64,000 nucleotides of DNA from assembly GCA_030054175.1 (NCBI GenBank), contig JASGCM010000005.1, forward strand, positions 62,001-126,000. Reading direction: 5' to 3'. Below, piece after piece: positions 52,924 through 61,494 of this stretch. Under the pieces are notes generated by a model that was not told the DNA's origin, made no database searches, and was given only the letters and a program-made list of their open reading frames with translations. Position numbers and translations under genes: made by a program. The stretch is from Alphaproteobacteria bacterium (lineage in GTDB: Bacteria; Pseudomonadota; Gammaproteobacteria; Burkholderiales; Burkholderiaceae_C). How positions within the stretch are numbered: the first letter of the stretch is position 1; every line of letters begins with the position of its first letter.

Positions 52924-53724
52924 TCATTCGGCGATGCCGCCCACCACTTGGCTGAAACCGCCGTCGACATAAGTGATTTCAGCGGTGACGCCGGCAGCCA
53001 GGTCGCTGAGTAAAAACGCGGCGACGTTGCCCACATCATCGATGGTGACGTTGCGGCGAATTGGAGAGGCCTCGGCCACCACGCTCAGGATCTTGCCAAA
53101 ACCTTTGATCCCGCTGGCCGCCAGCGTCTTGATCGGCCCGGCGCTGATGCCGTTGGCGCGCAGGCCACGGCCTTGCGATCCAAGCGATTCAGCCAGATAC
53201 CGCACCGATGCTTCCAGCGAGGCTTTGGCCAGTCCCATGGTGTTGTAGTTGGGTACCACGCGCAATGCGCCCAGGTAAGACAGCGTGAGCACAGCGGCGT
53301 TGTCGTTCAGCATGGGCAGGGCCGCTTTGGCCATGGCGGGGAAGCTGTAGGCGCTGATGTCGTGGGCCACTTTGTATCCCTCGCGCGAGAGGCCATCGAG
53401 AAAGTCGCCGGCAATGGCTTCGCGCGGGGCAAAGCCGATGGCATGCACGAAGCCGTCAAAGCGGGGCCAATGGATCGCGAGGTCTTTGAACAAACGCTCG
53501 ATTTGCTCGTCAGATCCCACATCACAGTCAAACACCAGATTCGAGTCAAAATCAGCGGCAAACTCAGTGATGCGGTCTTTGAAGCGCTCGCCGACATAAC
53601 TGAAAGCCAACTCGGCCCCTTGGTTGTGGCATGCCCGGGCGATGCCGTAGGCGATGGAACGGTTGGACAAGACGCCGGTGATCAGCAGTTTTTTTCCGGC
53701 CAAAAAGCCAGTCTTTGAAGACAT
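52924..53724 (-). CDS. fabI: Enoyl-[acyl-carrier-protein] reductase (NADH)
   Basis: 266 residues. SDR-type enzyme for the last step of fatty-acid elongation and the triclosan target. Features are [19 protein letters not shown] (nucleotide site), [12 protein letters not shown], and the catalytic pattern Y150 with Y160-x6-K167 ([20 protein letters not shown]), then DGGFSQV at the end. The stop is adjacent to that of the decarboxylase. Confidence 0.95.
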   Translation of the reverse strand: MSSKTGFLAGKKLLITGVLSNRSIAYGIARACHNQGAELAFSYVGERFKDRITEFAADFDSNLVFDCDVGSDEQIERLFKDLAIHWPRFDGFVHAIGFAPREAIAGDFLDGLSREGYKVAHDISAYSFPAMAKAALPMLNDNAAVLTLSYLGALRVVPNYNTMGLAKASLEASVRYLAESLGSQGRGLRANGISAGPIKTLAASGIKGFGKILSVVAEASPIRRNVTIDDVGNVAAFLLSDLAAGVTAEITYVDGGFSQVVGGIAE

Positions 53725-53762
53725 GGGTCAACTCCGTGCAGAAAATGAAGCAGAATTGTCGC

Positions 53763-55619
53763 ATGCGTTCTTATGGGCTGAAAAAATGGATGACGGGCTG
53801 GTTGCGGGCATTTGCTTTGGCGTGCACCCTGGCTGGGCCGCAGGCCGCTTGGGCCGCCCATGCCTATGGCCAATTCGGCGACATCGCTTACCCGCCTGAC
53901 TTTACCCATTTCAAGTATGTGAACCCCAACGCTCCCAAGGGGGGCGAGATGCGCTTGGTGGCACCCACCCGGGCCTCTAGCTTTGACAAATACAACCCGT
54001 TTACCCTGAAGGGCACGGCGCCGCCGGGTCTGGGCCATTTGGTGTTCGAGTCTCTGCTGACGGGGACCATGGATGAGCCAACCACCTCGTATGGGTTGCT
54101 GGCCGAGGATATCAGCGTGGCGACCGACCGTTTGTCGGCAACTTTCAGGCTGCATCCTTTGGCTCGTTTTCATGACGGCAGTCCGGTGTTGGCTGCCGAT
54201 GTCAAGCATTCCTTCGACCAATTGATCAGCCAGCGAGCTGCGCCGCAGTTCCGCACGATTTATAGCGAAGTCAGACAAGCCGTGGTGTTGAGCGAGAGTG
54301 TCGTGCGCTTTGACTTCAAGCGCGTCAATCCCGAGTTGCCGCTGATTGTGGGCTCAATGCCGGTCTTCTCCAGGCAGTGGGGCGGCGGCAAACCTTTTGA
54401 CCAGATCGTGACCGACATGCCCATGGCCAGCGGGCCATACCGAATTGGCAAGGTTGACTTTGGCCGTGACATCACCTATCAGCGCGACCCGCAGTATTGG
54501 GCCCGTGATTTGCCTGTGCGCAAGGGCATGTACAACTTTGATCGCATCACCTACCGCTTGTACAAGGACAACACGGCTCAACTCGAGGCTTTCAAGGCAG
54601 GTGAGTTCGACTTCATTCAGGCCTTCATCGCCCGCGAGTGGGCCCGGGCTTACAGTGGGCGCGCATTTGATCGGGGTGATTTGGTCAAGCGCGAGTTGCC
54701 CCACAGCAATGCGGGCGACTTCCAGGGCTTTTTGCTCAACACCCGCTTGCCCAAACTGGCCGATTCCCGGGTGCGCGAGGCGCTGGCACTGACCATGGAT
54801 TACGAATGGATGAACCGGCAGTTGTTCTACAACGCTTATACCCGTGTGCGCGGGTATTTTGTCGGCAGCCCCTTTGAGGCCAAGGACCGGCCTGGGCCGG
54901 ACGAATTGGCATTGCTTGAGCCCTTGCGCTCGCGCCTGCCCTCGGCGGTCTTTGAGCAAACGGTACCCTTGCCGCCGGTGACGTCCCTGGACCCGCAGTC
55001 GGGCCACACCCTGCGCGATCACTTGCGCCGAGCACGCCAACTGCTGGCCGAGGCCGGTTGGACGTTTCGTGATGGCGCGCTGCGCAACGCCCAAGGGCAG
55101 GCCTTCACGCTGGAGTTTTTGGATAACTCGGGCTCGATGTCGCGGGTGGTGACGCCCATGGCCAAGAATTTGGAGAAGCTGGGCATCCAGGTCCAAATCC
55201 GGGTGGTCGATTTCGCCGTGTTGCAAAAAAGGCTGGACGTGTTTGACTTTGAGGTCATCAGCAACCGCACCGTGGGCAGCGAGGCCCCGGGCACCGAATT
55301 GATGGAGCGTTTTGGCAGTGTGGCCGCCCGCACAGAAGGCTCGGGCAACCTGATGGGCGTTTCTGACCCGACGGTCGACGCCTTGTTGCAACTGGTGATT
55401 TCGGCCCAGACCCGACCACAACTGACTGCCGCCTTGCGGGCGTTGGATCGGGTGCTGCGGCATGGGCACTATGCCATTGCGCATTGGTACGGCAGCGTGC
55501 ACCGGGTGTCTTGGCGCTCCGCGCGCTTCGCGCAACCCGCCAGTTTGCCCACCTACTATCAACCGGAACCATGGGCAACCTCGACTTGGTGGTCCACTGA
55601 CGCACCCCAAAGGCCCTGA
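53763..55619 (+). CDS. yejA: Peptide ABC transporter substrate-binding protein YejA
   Basis: 618 residues. Family 5 periplasmic solute-binding protein with signal peptide (WLRAFALACTLAGPQAAWAA) and the YejA features HFKYVNPNAPKGGEMRL, NPFTLKG, LIVGSMPVFSRQWWGG-like region and GFLLNTRLPKLADSRVREAL. It binds oligopeptides or related compounds (in E. coli, microcin C uptake). Start chosen at MRSYGLKKW; Met codons at 53715 and 53745 are alternatives. First gene of yejABEF. Confidence 0.92.
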   Translation: MRSYGLKKWMTGWLRAFALACTLAGPQAAWAAHAYGQFGDIAYPPDFTHFKYVNPNAPKGGEMRLVAPTRASSFDKYNPFTLKGTAPPGLGHLVFESLLTGTMDEPTTSYGLLAEDISVATDRLSATFRLHPLARFHDGSPVLAADVKHSFDQLISQRAAPQFRTIYSEVRQAVVLSESVVRFDFKRVNPELPLIVGSMPVFSRQWGGGKPFDQIVTDMPMASGPYRIGKVDFGRDITYQRDPQYWARDLPVRKGMYNFDRITYRLYKDNTAQLEAFKAGEFDFIQAFIAREWARAYSGRAFDRGDLVKRELPHSNAGDFQGFLLNTRLPKLADSRVREALALTMDYEWMNRQLFYNAYTRVRGYFVGSPFEAKDRPGPDELALLEPLRSRLPSAVFEQTVPLPPVTSLDPQSGHTLRDHLRRARQLLAEAGWTFRDGALRNAQGQAFTLEFLDNSGSMSRVVTPMAKNLEKLGIQVQIRVVDFAVLQKRLDVFDFEVISNRTVGSEAPGTELMERFGSVAARTEGSGNLMGVSDPTVDALLQLVISAQTRPQLTAALRALDRVLRHGHYAIAHWYGSVHRVSWRSARFAQPASLPTYYQPEPWATSTWWSTDAPQRP

Positions 55620-55621
55620 CC

Positions 55622-56656
55622 ATGTGGCTCTACATCATCAAGCGACTCTTGCTCATGATCCCGACCTTGTTCGGCGTGTTGTTGTTGACCTTTGTGGTGG
55701 TGCAATTTGTCCCTGGCGGTCCGGTCGAGCAGATGGTCGCCCAATTGCAAGGGCGCGACTCGGGCGGCGAGGGCAGTGCCAGCGCTGGCGCGGGTTATCG
55801 GGGGCGCCAAGGCGTGGACGCCAAGCGCGTCGAAGAAATCAAGGCGTTGTATGGGTTTGACAAACCCGCCACCGAGCGCTTTGGGCAGATGCTGGTGCAG
55901 TTTGCCCGCTTCGATTTGGGCCAGAGTTTTTACCAACCCAAGTCAGTGTGGGATTTGATTCGAGAGAAATTACCCGTTTCGATCAGCCTGGGTCTGTGGA
56001 CTTTTTTCCTGAGTTACCTGATATCGGTGCCCCTGGGTATCGCCAAGGCGGTGCGCAACGGCTCGCGTTTTGACACCCTTAGCAGCCTGGTGGTGCTGGT
56101 GGGCTATGCCATACCCGGCTTTGTGCTGGGCGTGGCCTTGTTGGTGATCTTTGGCGGCCAATTGCAATGGTTCCCTTTGCGCGGGCTGACCTCGAGCGAT
56201 TGGGACCAGTTGAGTTGGGGCGCCAAGGCGGTGGATTACTTGTGGCATATCGCCTTGCCCGTCACAGCCAGTGTGCTGGGGGCATTCGCCGTCACCACCA
56301 TGCTGACCAAAAACGCCTTTTTGGAAGAAATTCGCAAGCAGTACGTGATCACCGCCCGAGCCAAGGGTCTGAGCGAGCGGCGCGTTTTGTACCGGCATGT
56401 GATGCGCAATGCCCTGATTCCCTTGGTCACGGGTTTTCCGGCGGCTTTCATCGGGGCTTTTTTCACAGGCTCGCTCTTGATCGAGACCTTGTTCTCGCTC
56501 GACGGCTTGGGCTTGTTGAGTTATGAGAGTGTGATGAAGCGCGACTACCCGGTGGTGCTGGGCACGCTGTATTTGTTCACATTGATCGGCTTGGCCACCA
56601 AGCTGATCAGCGACCTGTGCTACGTCTGGGTCGACACACGAGTGAAATTCGACTGA
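55622..56656 (+). CDS. yejB: ABC transporter permease YejB
   Basis: 344 residues. Inner-membrane permease of the DppB family: spans at ~9-30, ~120-140, ~155-180, ~215-235, ~275-300 and ~315-335. The EAA-type coupling loop is ITARAKGLSERRVLYRHVMRNALIP. It begins two bases after yejA and overlaps yejE (TGATG). Confidence 0.94.
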   Translation: MWLYIIKRLLLMIPTLFGVLLLTFVVVQFVPGGPVEQMVAQLQGRDSGGEGSASAGAGYRGRQGVDAKRVEEIKALYGFDKPATERFGQMLVQFARFDLGQSFYQPKSVWDLIREKLPVSISLGLWTFFLSYLISVPLGIAKAVRNGSRFDTLSSLVVLVGYAIPGFVLGVALLVIFGGQLQWFPLRGLTSSDWDQLSWGAKAVDYLWHIALPVTASVLGAFAVTTMLTKNAFLEEIRKQYVITARAKGLSERRVLYRHVMRNALIPLVTGFPAAFIGAFFTGSLLIETLFSLDGLGLLSYESVMKRDYPVVLGTLYLFTLIGLATKLISDLCYVWVDTRVKFD

Positions 56657-57702
56657 TGAACGAGTTCAGCCCATCTCCCGCCCGTCGCGCCTGGAGGCGC
56701 TTCGCTCAAAACCGCCTGGGATTGGTCAGTCTGTGTCTGTTCCTGAGCCTCTTTGTGCTCAGTCTGGGGGCCGAGTTGATTTGCAACGACAAGCCTCTGG
56801 TGGTGCGCTACCAAGGGCAATGGCATTGGCCCATCGTTCACAACCCGCCCGAGACGGTGTTTGGCGGCGACTTCGACACGCCCACCGATTACCTCGACCC
56901 TTTCATCCGCGAGCAATTCACGCGTGACGGCAATTGGGGCTGGTTTCCGATCAACCCCTACCACCACACCACCATCAACTACTTTGCCAAAGAGCCCAAC
57001 CCCTCAGGTCCGTCGGCGGACAACTGGCTGGGCACCGATGACCGTGGGCGCGATGTATTGGCGCGCCTGTTGTACGGCTTTCGCATTTCCATCTTGTTCG
57101 CGCTGGCTTTGACCTTCACCGGCACGGTCTTGGGTGTCATCACCGGTGCGATTCAGGGTTACTTTGGTGGTAAGGCCGATTTGGCCATGCAGCGCTTTAT
57201 CGAGATCTGGAGCGCCATGCCCGAGTTGTATCTGCTGATCATTTTTTCGGCAGTGTTCGAGCCCAGCGTGGCCCTGTTGCTGATTTTGCTCAGCCTGTTT
57301 GGCTGGATGGGGCTTTCGGACTACGTTCGGGCCGAGTTTTTGCGCAACCGCCAACTGGACTATGTGCGCGCCGCGCGTGCGCTGGGTTTGAGCCATGGTC
57401 AGATCATTTGGCAACATGTGTTGCCCAACAGCCTGACCCCGGTGGTGACTTTCCTGCCGTTTCGCATGAGCGCGGCGATTTTGGCGCTGACCAGTCTGGA
57501 CTTTCTCGGGCTGGGGGTTCCACCCGGCACGCCCAGTTTGGGTGAAATGCTGGCCCAAGGCAAGAACAACATCGATGCCTGGTGGATCTCCATGTCGACT
57601 TTTGCCGTCTTGGTCGTGACTTTGCTTTTACTGACATTCATGGGGGATGCCTTGCGCAATGCCCTGGACCCCCGCGTCGCCGACAGTGAGGTGAAGGCAT
57701 GA
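56656..57702 (+). CDS. yejE: ABC transporter permease YejE
   Basis: 348 residues. DppC-type permease with an N-terminal span (LVSLCLFLSLFVLSLGAEL) and a large periplasmic loop typical of YejE (WHWPIVHNPPETVFGGDF, NPYHHTTINYF). The core has GTDDRGRDVLARLLYG and the coupling loop YVRAARALGLSHGQIIWQHVLPNSLTP. It overlaps both yejB and yejF. Confidence 0.94.
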   Translation: MNEFSPSPARRAWRRFAQNRLGLVSLCLFLSLFVLSLGAELICNDKPLVVRYQGQWHWPIVHNPPETVFGGDFDTPTDYLDPFIREQFTRDGNWGWFPINPYHHTTINYFAKEPNPSGPSADNWLGTDDRGRDVLARLLYGFRISILFALALTFTGTVLGVITGAIQGYFGGKADLAMQRFIEIWSAMPELYLLIIFSAVFEPSVALLLILLSLFGWMGLSDYVRAEFLRNRQLDYVRAARALGLSHGQIIWQHVLPNSLTPVVTFLPFRMSAAILALTSLDFLGLGVPPGTPSLGEMLAQGKNNIDAWWISMSTFAVLVVTLLLLTFMGDALRNALDPRVADSEVKA

Positions 57703-59282
57703 GCCTTTTGAGCGTGGAGCGTTTGCGCGTGGCCTTTGCCGGCCGCGAGGTCGTTCACGGGCTCGAGTTCCGCATCGAGCCGGAAGAAAAATTGGCCTTG
57801 GTGGGAGAGTCGGGCTCAGGCAAGTCGGTCTCGGCGCTGAGCTTGTTGCGGCTGGCTCAGGGGGCGGTCGTCAGTGGTCGGGCCCTGTGGCAGGGCGAAG
57901 ATTTGCTGCGCATGGACTTGCAGCGCTTGCGCGGGGTGCGTGGCGGCGAGATCGCGATGATCTTCCAAGAGCCCATGACGGCGCTCAACCCGCTGTTTTG
58001 CGTGGGCGACCAGATCGCCGAAGTGTTGGAGTTGAAACTGGGCATGAGCCGCCAACAAGCTTGGCGTGAGGCGGTTCAGTGGCTGGAGCGAACCGGCTTG
58101 CCCGATGCGGCGATCAAGGCCTTGCATTTCCCGCACCAATTGTCCGGGGGGCAGCGTCAGCGCGCCATGATCGCCATGGCACTGGCCGGACGACCCAAGT
58201 TGCTGTTGGCCGACGAGCCTACAACGGCACTGGACGTGTCCCTGCGTGGCCAGATCATGGAGCTCTTGCGCGAGAGTCAGGCCCGCTATGGTTTGGCCGT
58301 GATGTTGATCACCCACGATTTGCCCATGGTGCGACAGTTCGCACAGCGGGTCTTGGTGATGGAGAAAGGCCATTGCGTGGAGCAGGGCGAGGTCAGCCGG
58401 GTGTTGTCTCACCCCGGCCACCCCTACACCCAAAAATTGGTCAACAGCCTGCCAGTGCGCGACGTGCGCACCGAGGGTGAGGACGACGTGCTGGCGCGGG
58501 CGCATCAATTGACGGTCGACTACCCGGTCAAGCAATCGGGCTGGCGCGGGTGGTTCCGGACGGGCCGATTCCGCGCCCTCGATGGCATCGATTTTGAAGT
58601 GCGTAGAGGTCAAACCCTGGGGGTGGTGGGTGAGTCCGGATCGGGCAAGTCGACCTTGGCTTTGTCGCTGTTGGGCTTGCTGTCCAGCTCAGGCCATCTC
58701 AGTTTGTGGGGCCAAGCCTGGTGCGGGAAACTGGCTGTGGATTTGACTTTGCGCCGCCGCATTCAGGTGGTCTTTCAAGACCCGTTCTCATCCCTGTCGC
58801 CGCGCATGACGGTGGGTGAGATCGTCCAAGAGGGCTTGAACGTGCACCATCCTGACCTGGGTCCCGAGGTGCGCCAGAGTCGCGTTTTGACTGCGCTGCA
58901 AGAAGTTGGCTTGACCGAAACCGAGTTCCCCGGGCTGTTACAACGCTATCCGCATGAGTTTTCGGGCGGGCAACGCCAGCGTCTGGCCATCGCCCGCGCC
59001 TTGGTGGTCGAGCCCGAGGTCTTGGTGCTCGATGAACCCACCAGCGCATTGGACGTGTCGATACAATGTCAAATTCTGGAACTTTTGCAGGAATTGCAAA
59101 AGCGCAAAGGTCTGGCCTATGTCCTGATCACCCACGATTTGGCGGTGGTGCGGGCCATGGCGCACCGGGTCTTGGTGTTGCGCCACGGCAGGGTGATCGA
59201 ACATGGACCCGCGACCCAGGTGCTGGAGCATCCCGAAGATCCCTACACCCAGGCGCTGGTGAGTGCATCTTTTCCAGCATAA
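57699..59282 (+). CDS. yejF: ABC transporter ATP-binding protein YejF (two nucleotide-binding domains)
   Basis: 527 residues. Two fused ATPase domains drive the Yej importer. Domain 1: Walker A GESGSGKSVS, signature LSGGQRQRAMI, Walker B LLLADEPTTAL. Domain 2: Walker A GESGSGKSTL, signature FSGGQRQRLAI, Walker B VLVLDEPTSAL. The start overlaps the yejE stop (ATGA). It ends the four-gene operon; a promoter for the next operon begins five bases after its stop. Confidence 0.95.
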   Translation: MSLLSVERLRVAFAGREVVHGLEFRIEPEEKLALVGESGSGKSVSALSLLRLAQGAVVSGRALWQGEDLLRMDLQRLRGVRGGEIAMIFQEPMTALNPLFCVGDQIAEVLELKLGMSRQQAWREAVQWLERTGLPDAAIKALHFPHQLSGGQRQRAMIAMALAGRPKLLLADEPTTALDVSLRGQIMELLRESQARYGLAVMLITHDLPMVRQFAQRVLVMEKGHCVEQGEVSRVLSHPGHPYTQKLVNSLPVRDVRTEGEDDVLARAHQLTVDYPVKQSGWRGWFRTGRFRALDGIDFEVRRGQTLGVVGESGSGKSTLALSLLGLLSSSGHLSLWGQAWCGKLAVDLTLRRRIQVVFQDPFSSLSPRMTVGEIVQEGLNVHHPDLGPEVRQSRVLTALQEVGLTETEFPGLLQRYPHEFSGGQRQRLAIARALVVEPEVLVLDEPTSALDVSIQCQILELLQELQKRKGLAYVLITHDLAVVRAMAHRVLVLRHGRVIEHGPATQVLEHPEDPYTQALVSASFPA

Positions 59283-59286
59283 CCCT

Positions 59287-59315
59287 TTGCAAATCAACCA
59301 TTTATGGGCTATAAT
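59287..59315 (+). promoter_or_regulatory. Sigma-70-type promoter before rimP-nusA-infB
   Basis: TTGCAA at 59287-59292, a 17-base spacer and a perfect TATAAT at 59310-59315. A start near 59322 would be followed almost at once by the strong terminator at 59331. No other good promoter was found before rimP, so the operon promoter and a leader terminator appear to be coupled. Confidence 0.7.
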
Positions 59316-59330
59316 GAGGCAAACGACCAA

Positions 59331-59360
59331 ACGGGCGGGTTTCAACCGCCCGTTTTTTTT
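59331..59360 (+). terminator. Intrinsic terminator in rimP leader (possible attenuator)
   Basis: ACGGGCGG, a 7-base loop, then CCGCCCGT with eight Ts (59353-59360). The stem can extend by AAA/TTT. It lies 48 bases after the yejF stop and 20 bases before rimP. It may simply end yejF, but because the only visible promoter of the next operon is upstream, it may also limit read-through into rimP-nusA-infB. Confidence 0.85.
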
Positions 59361-59379
59361 GGTCTTCCCATATTGACCC

Positions 59380-59952
59380 ATGAGTTTTCAAGAACTGGCC
59401 CTGCAAACCGCCCAAAGTCTGGGCTTTGATTTGATCGAGACCGAGAGATCGGCCGGGGGCGTGTTGCGCGTGACCATCGATTGGCCTTGGCAAGCTGGAC
59501 AGACCGAGCGTTTTGTTCAAGTGGAAGATTGTGAAAAGGTCACCCGACAATTGCAGTACGCCCTTGAGGTCGAAGGTGTCGAGTACCGCCGCCTAGAGGT
59601 TTCTTCGCCAGGAATCGATCGGCCTTTGCGTGGCGAGGCTGATTTCCAGCGTTTTACCGGACAGATCATCGACCTGACGTTGAAGGCGCCCATGGGGTCA
59701 GCTGCGCAAGGGCTGGTGTCGGCGCAGCGTAAAAAATTCAGAGGCCTCTTGCAAGCCGGTGATGGCGAGGGGCAATGGCAGATCAGTTGGCGAGACGAGC
59801 CGGCCACCAAGCCTGGGGCTCGGGTCAGCCGAAAAAAAGAGCCGGCACCTTTGCAGGTGCTGGGTTTCCGTTTGGACGAATTGAGAGAGGCCCGTTTGGC
59901 CCCCATCGTCGATTTCAAGGGGCGGCGTACAGCCACCCCCAACCTGGAGTGA
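59380..59952 (+). CDS. rimP: Ribosome maturation factor RimP
   Basis: 190 residues. Needed for 30S subunit maturation. Opens [20 protein letters not shown]; hallmark [24 protein letters not shown]. The second domain has an insertion around residues 120-165 ([21 protein letters not shown]), longer than in E. coli. The start has no clear Shine-Dalgarno. First gene of rimP-nusA-infB. Confidence 0.93.
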   Translation: MSFQELALQTAQSLGFDLIETERSAGGVLRVTIDWPWQAGQTERFVQVEDCEKVTRQLQYALEVEGVEYRRLEVSSPGIDRPLRGEADFQRFTGQIIDLTLKAPMGSAAQGLVSAQRKKFRGLLQAGDGEGQWQISWRDEPATKPGARVSRKKEPAPLQVLGFRLDELREARLAPIVDFKGRRTATPNLE

Positions 59953-59965
59953 GCAGGAGCGCATC

Positions 59966-61471
59966 ATGAACCGTGAAATGTTGATGTTGGTGGAAGCCAT
60001 CGCACGCGAAAAAAATGTGGAGCACGACGTGGTGTTCGGCGCCGTCGAGGCCGCCTTGGCCCAGGCCACCAAAAAGTTGTTGCAGTCCGACAAAGAAAAC
60101 CCGGTCCAGGATGCAGACATCCGCGTCGCGATCGATCGAGACTCGGGCGAGTACGAGACCTTCCGCCGCTGGCTGGTGGTCGACGATGCCGCAGGTTTGC
60201 AAAATCCCGATGCCGAAGAAATGTTGATGGACGCTGTCGAGCGCTTGCCCGACATTCAGGTGGACGAATACATCGAAGAGTCGATCCCCTCGGTGCCTAT
60301 CGGACGCATCGGTGCCATGGCCGCCAAACAAGTCATCTTGCAAAAAATCCGTGATGCCGAGCGCGAAATGCTGCTCAATGAATTCATGTCGCGCGGTGAC
60401 AAGATTTTTGTGGGCGCCGTCAAGCGCATGGACAAGGGCGACATCATCGTCGAGAGTGGTCGCGTCGAGGGCCGATTGCGTCGGGGCGAAATGATCCCCA
60501 AAGAAAATCTTCGCAATGGCGACCGTGTGCGGGCGATGATCATGGAGGTTGATGCCACGCTGCGAGGCGCCCCCATCATTCTGTCGCGCTCGGCCCCCGA
60601 GTTCATGATCGAGCTGTTCCGACAGGAAGTGCCCGAGATAGAGCAAGGCCTGCTCGAGATCAAATCATGCGCCCGTGACCCTGGTTCGCGCGCCAAGATT
60701 GCAGTCATCTCTCATGACAAGCGCGTTGACCCCATTGGCACCTGCGTTGGCGTTCGCGGCACCCGTGTCAATGCGGTCACCAATGAATTGGCCGGTGAGA
60801 AGGTCGACATTGTGCTGTGGAGCGAGGATCCGGCCCAGTTTGTGATTGGCGCCTTGGCTCCGGCCAACGTCAGTTCGATCGTGGTTGATGAAGAAAAACA
60901 CGCCATGGACGTGGTGGTCGACGAAGAAAACCTGGCCATCGCGATTGGCCGTGGCGGTCAAAACGTGCGGTTGGCTTCCATGCTGACCGGCTGGAAGATC
61001 AACATCATGGACGCCAACGAGTCGGCCGAGAAGCAGGCCTCCGAGACCGAGGCCATCCGCCAGTTGTTCATATCGCGACTGGATGTGGATCAAGAAGTTG
61101 CTGACATCCTGATCCAAGAGGGATTCACCAGTCTGGAGGAAGTGGCTTATGTGCCGCTGCAAGAAATGCTGGAGATTGAGAGTTTTGACGAAGATACCGT
61201 CAACGAGTTGCGCGCCCGCGCCAAAGACGCTTTGCTGACGATGGAAATCGCCCGTGAGGAAAACGTGGAAGAGGCGTCGCAAAACCTGCGCGATCTGGAT
61301 GTGCTCACGCCCGCCCAGATCGCCAAACTGGCCGAATCGGGGATTCACACCCGAGACGATCTGGCGGATCTGGCGATCGACGAGTTGGTCGAAATCACCG
61401 GAAACACCGAAGAAGAAGCCAAAGCCATCATTCTCAAAGCCCGCGAACATTGGTTTGCCGGTCAGGCTTGA
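59966..61471 (+). CDS. nusA: Transcription elongation/termination factor NusA
   Basis: 501 residues. Domains in order: N-terminal RNA polymerase-binding domain (~1-130, [20 protein letters not shown]), S1 (~135-200, [21 protein letters not shown]), two KH domains (~200-345, [20 protein letters not shown] and [14 protein letters not shown]) and two acidic repeats at the C-terminus as in E. coli. It controls pausing, antitermination and intrinsic termination. GGAG lies upstream of the start. NusA itself affects terminators like that at 59331. Confidence 0.95.
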   Translation: MNREMLMLVEAIAREKNVEHDVVFGAVEAALAQATKKLLQSDKENPVQDADIRVAIDRDSGEYETFRRWLVVDDAAGLQNPDAEEMLMDAVERLPDIQVDEYIEESIPSVPIGRIGAMAAKQVILQKIRDAEREMLLNEFMSRGDKIFVGAVKRMDKGDIIVESGRVEGRLRRGEMIPKENLRNGDRVRAMIMEVDATLRGAPIILSRSAPEFMIELFRQEVPEIEQGLLEIKSCARDPGSRAKIAVISHDKRVDPIGTCVGVRGTRVNAVTNELAGEKVDIVLWSEDPAQFVIGALAPANVSSIVVDEEKHAMDVVVDEENLAIAIGRGGQNVRLASMLTGWKINIMDANESAEKQASETEAIRQLFISRLDVDQEVADILIQEGFTSLEEVAYVPLQEMLEIESFDEDTVNELRARAKDALLTMEIAREENVEEASQNLRDLDVLTPAQIAKLAESGIHTRDDLADLAIDELVEITGNTEEEAKAIILKAREHWFAGQA

Positions 61472-61494
61472 GGTGTCCATAAGGAATCACACGC

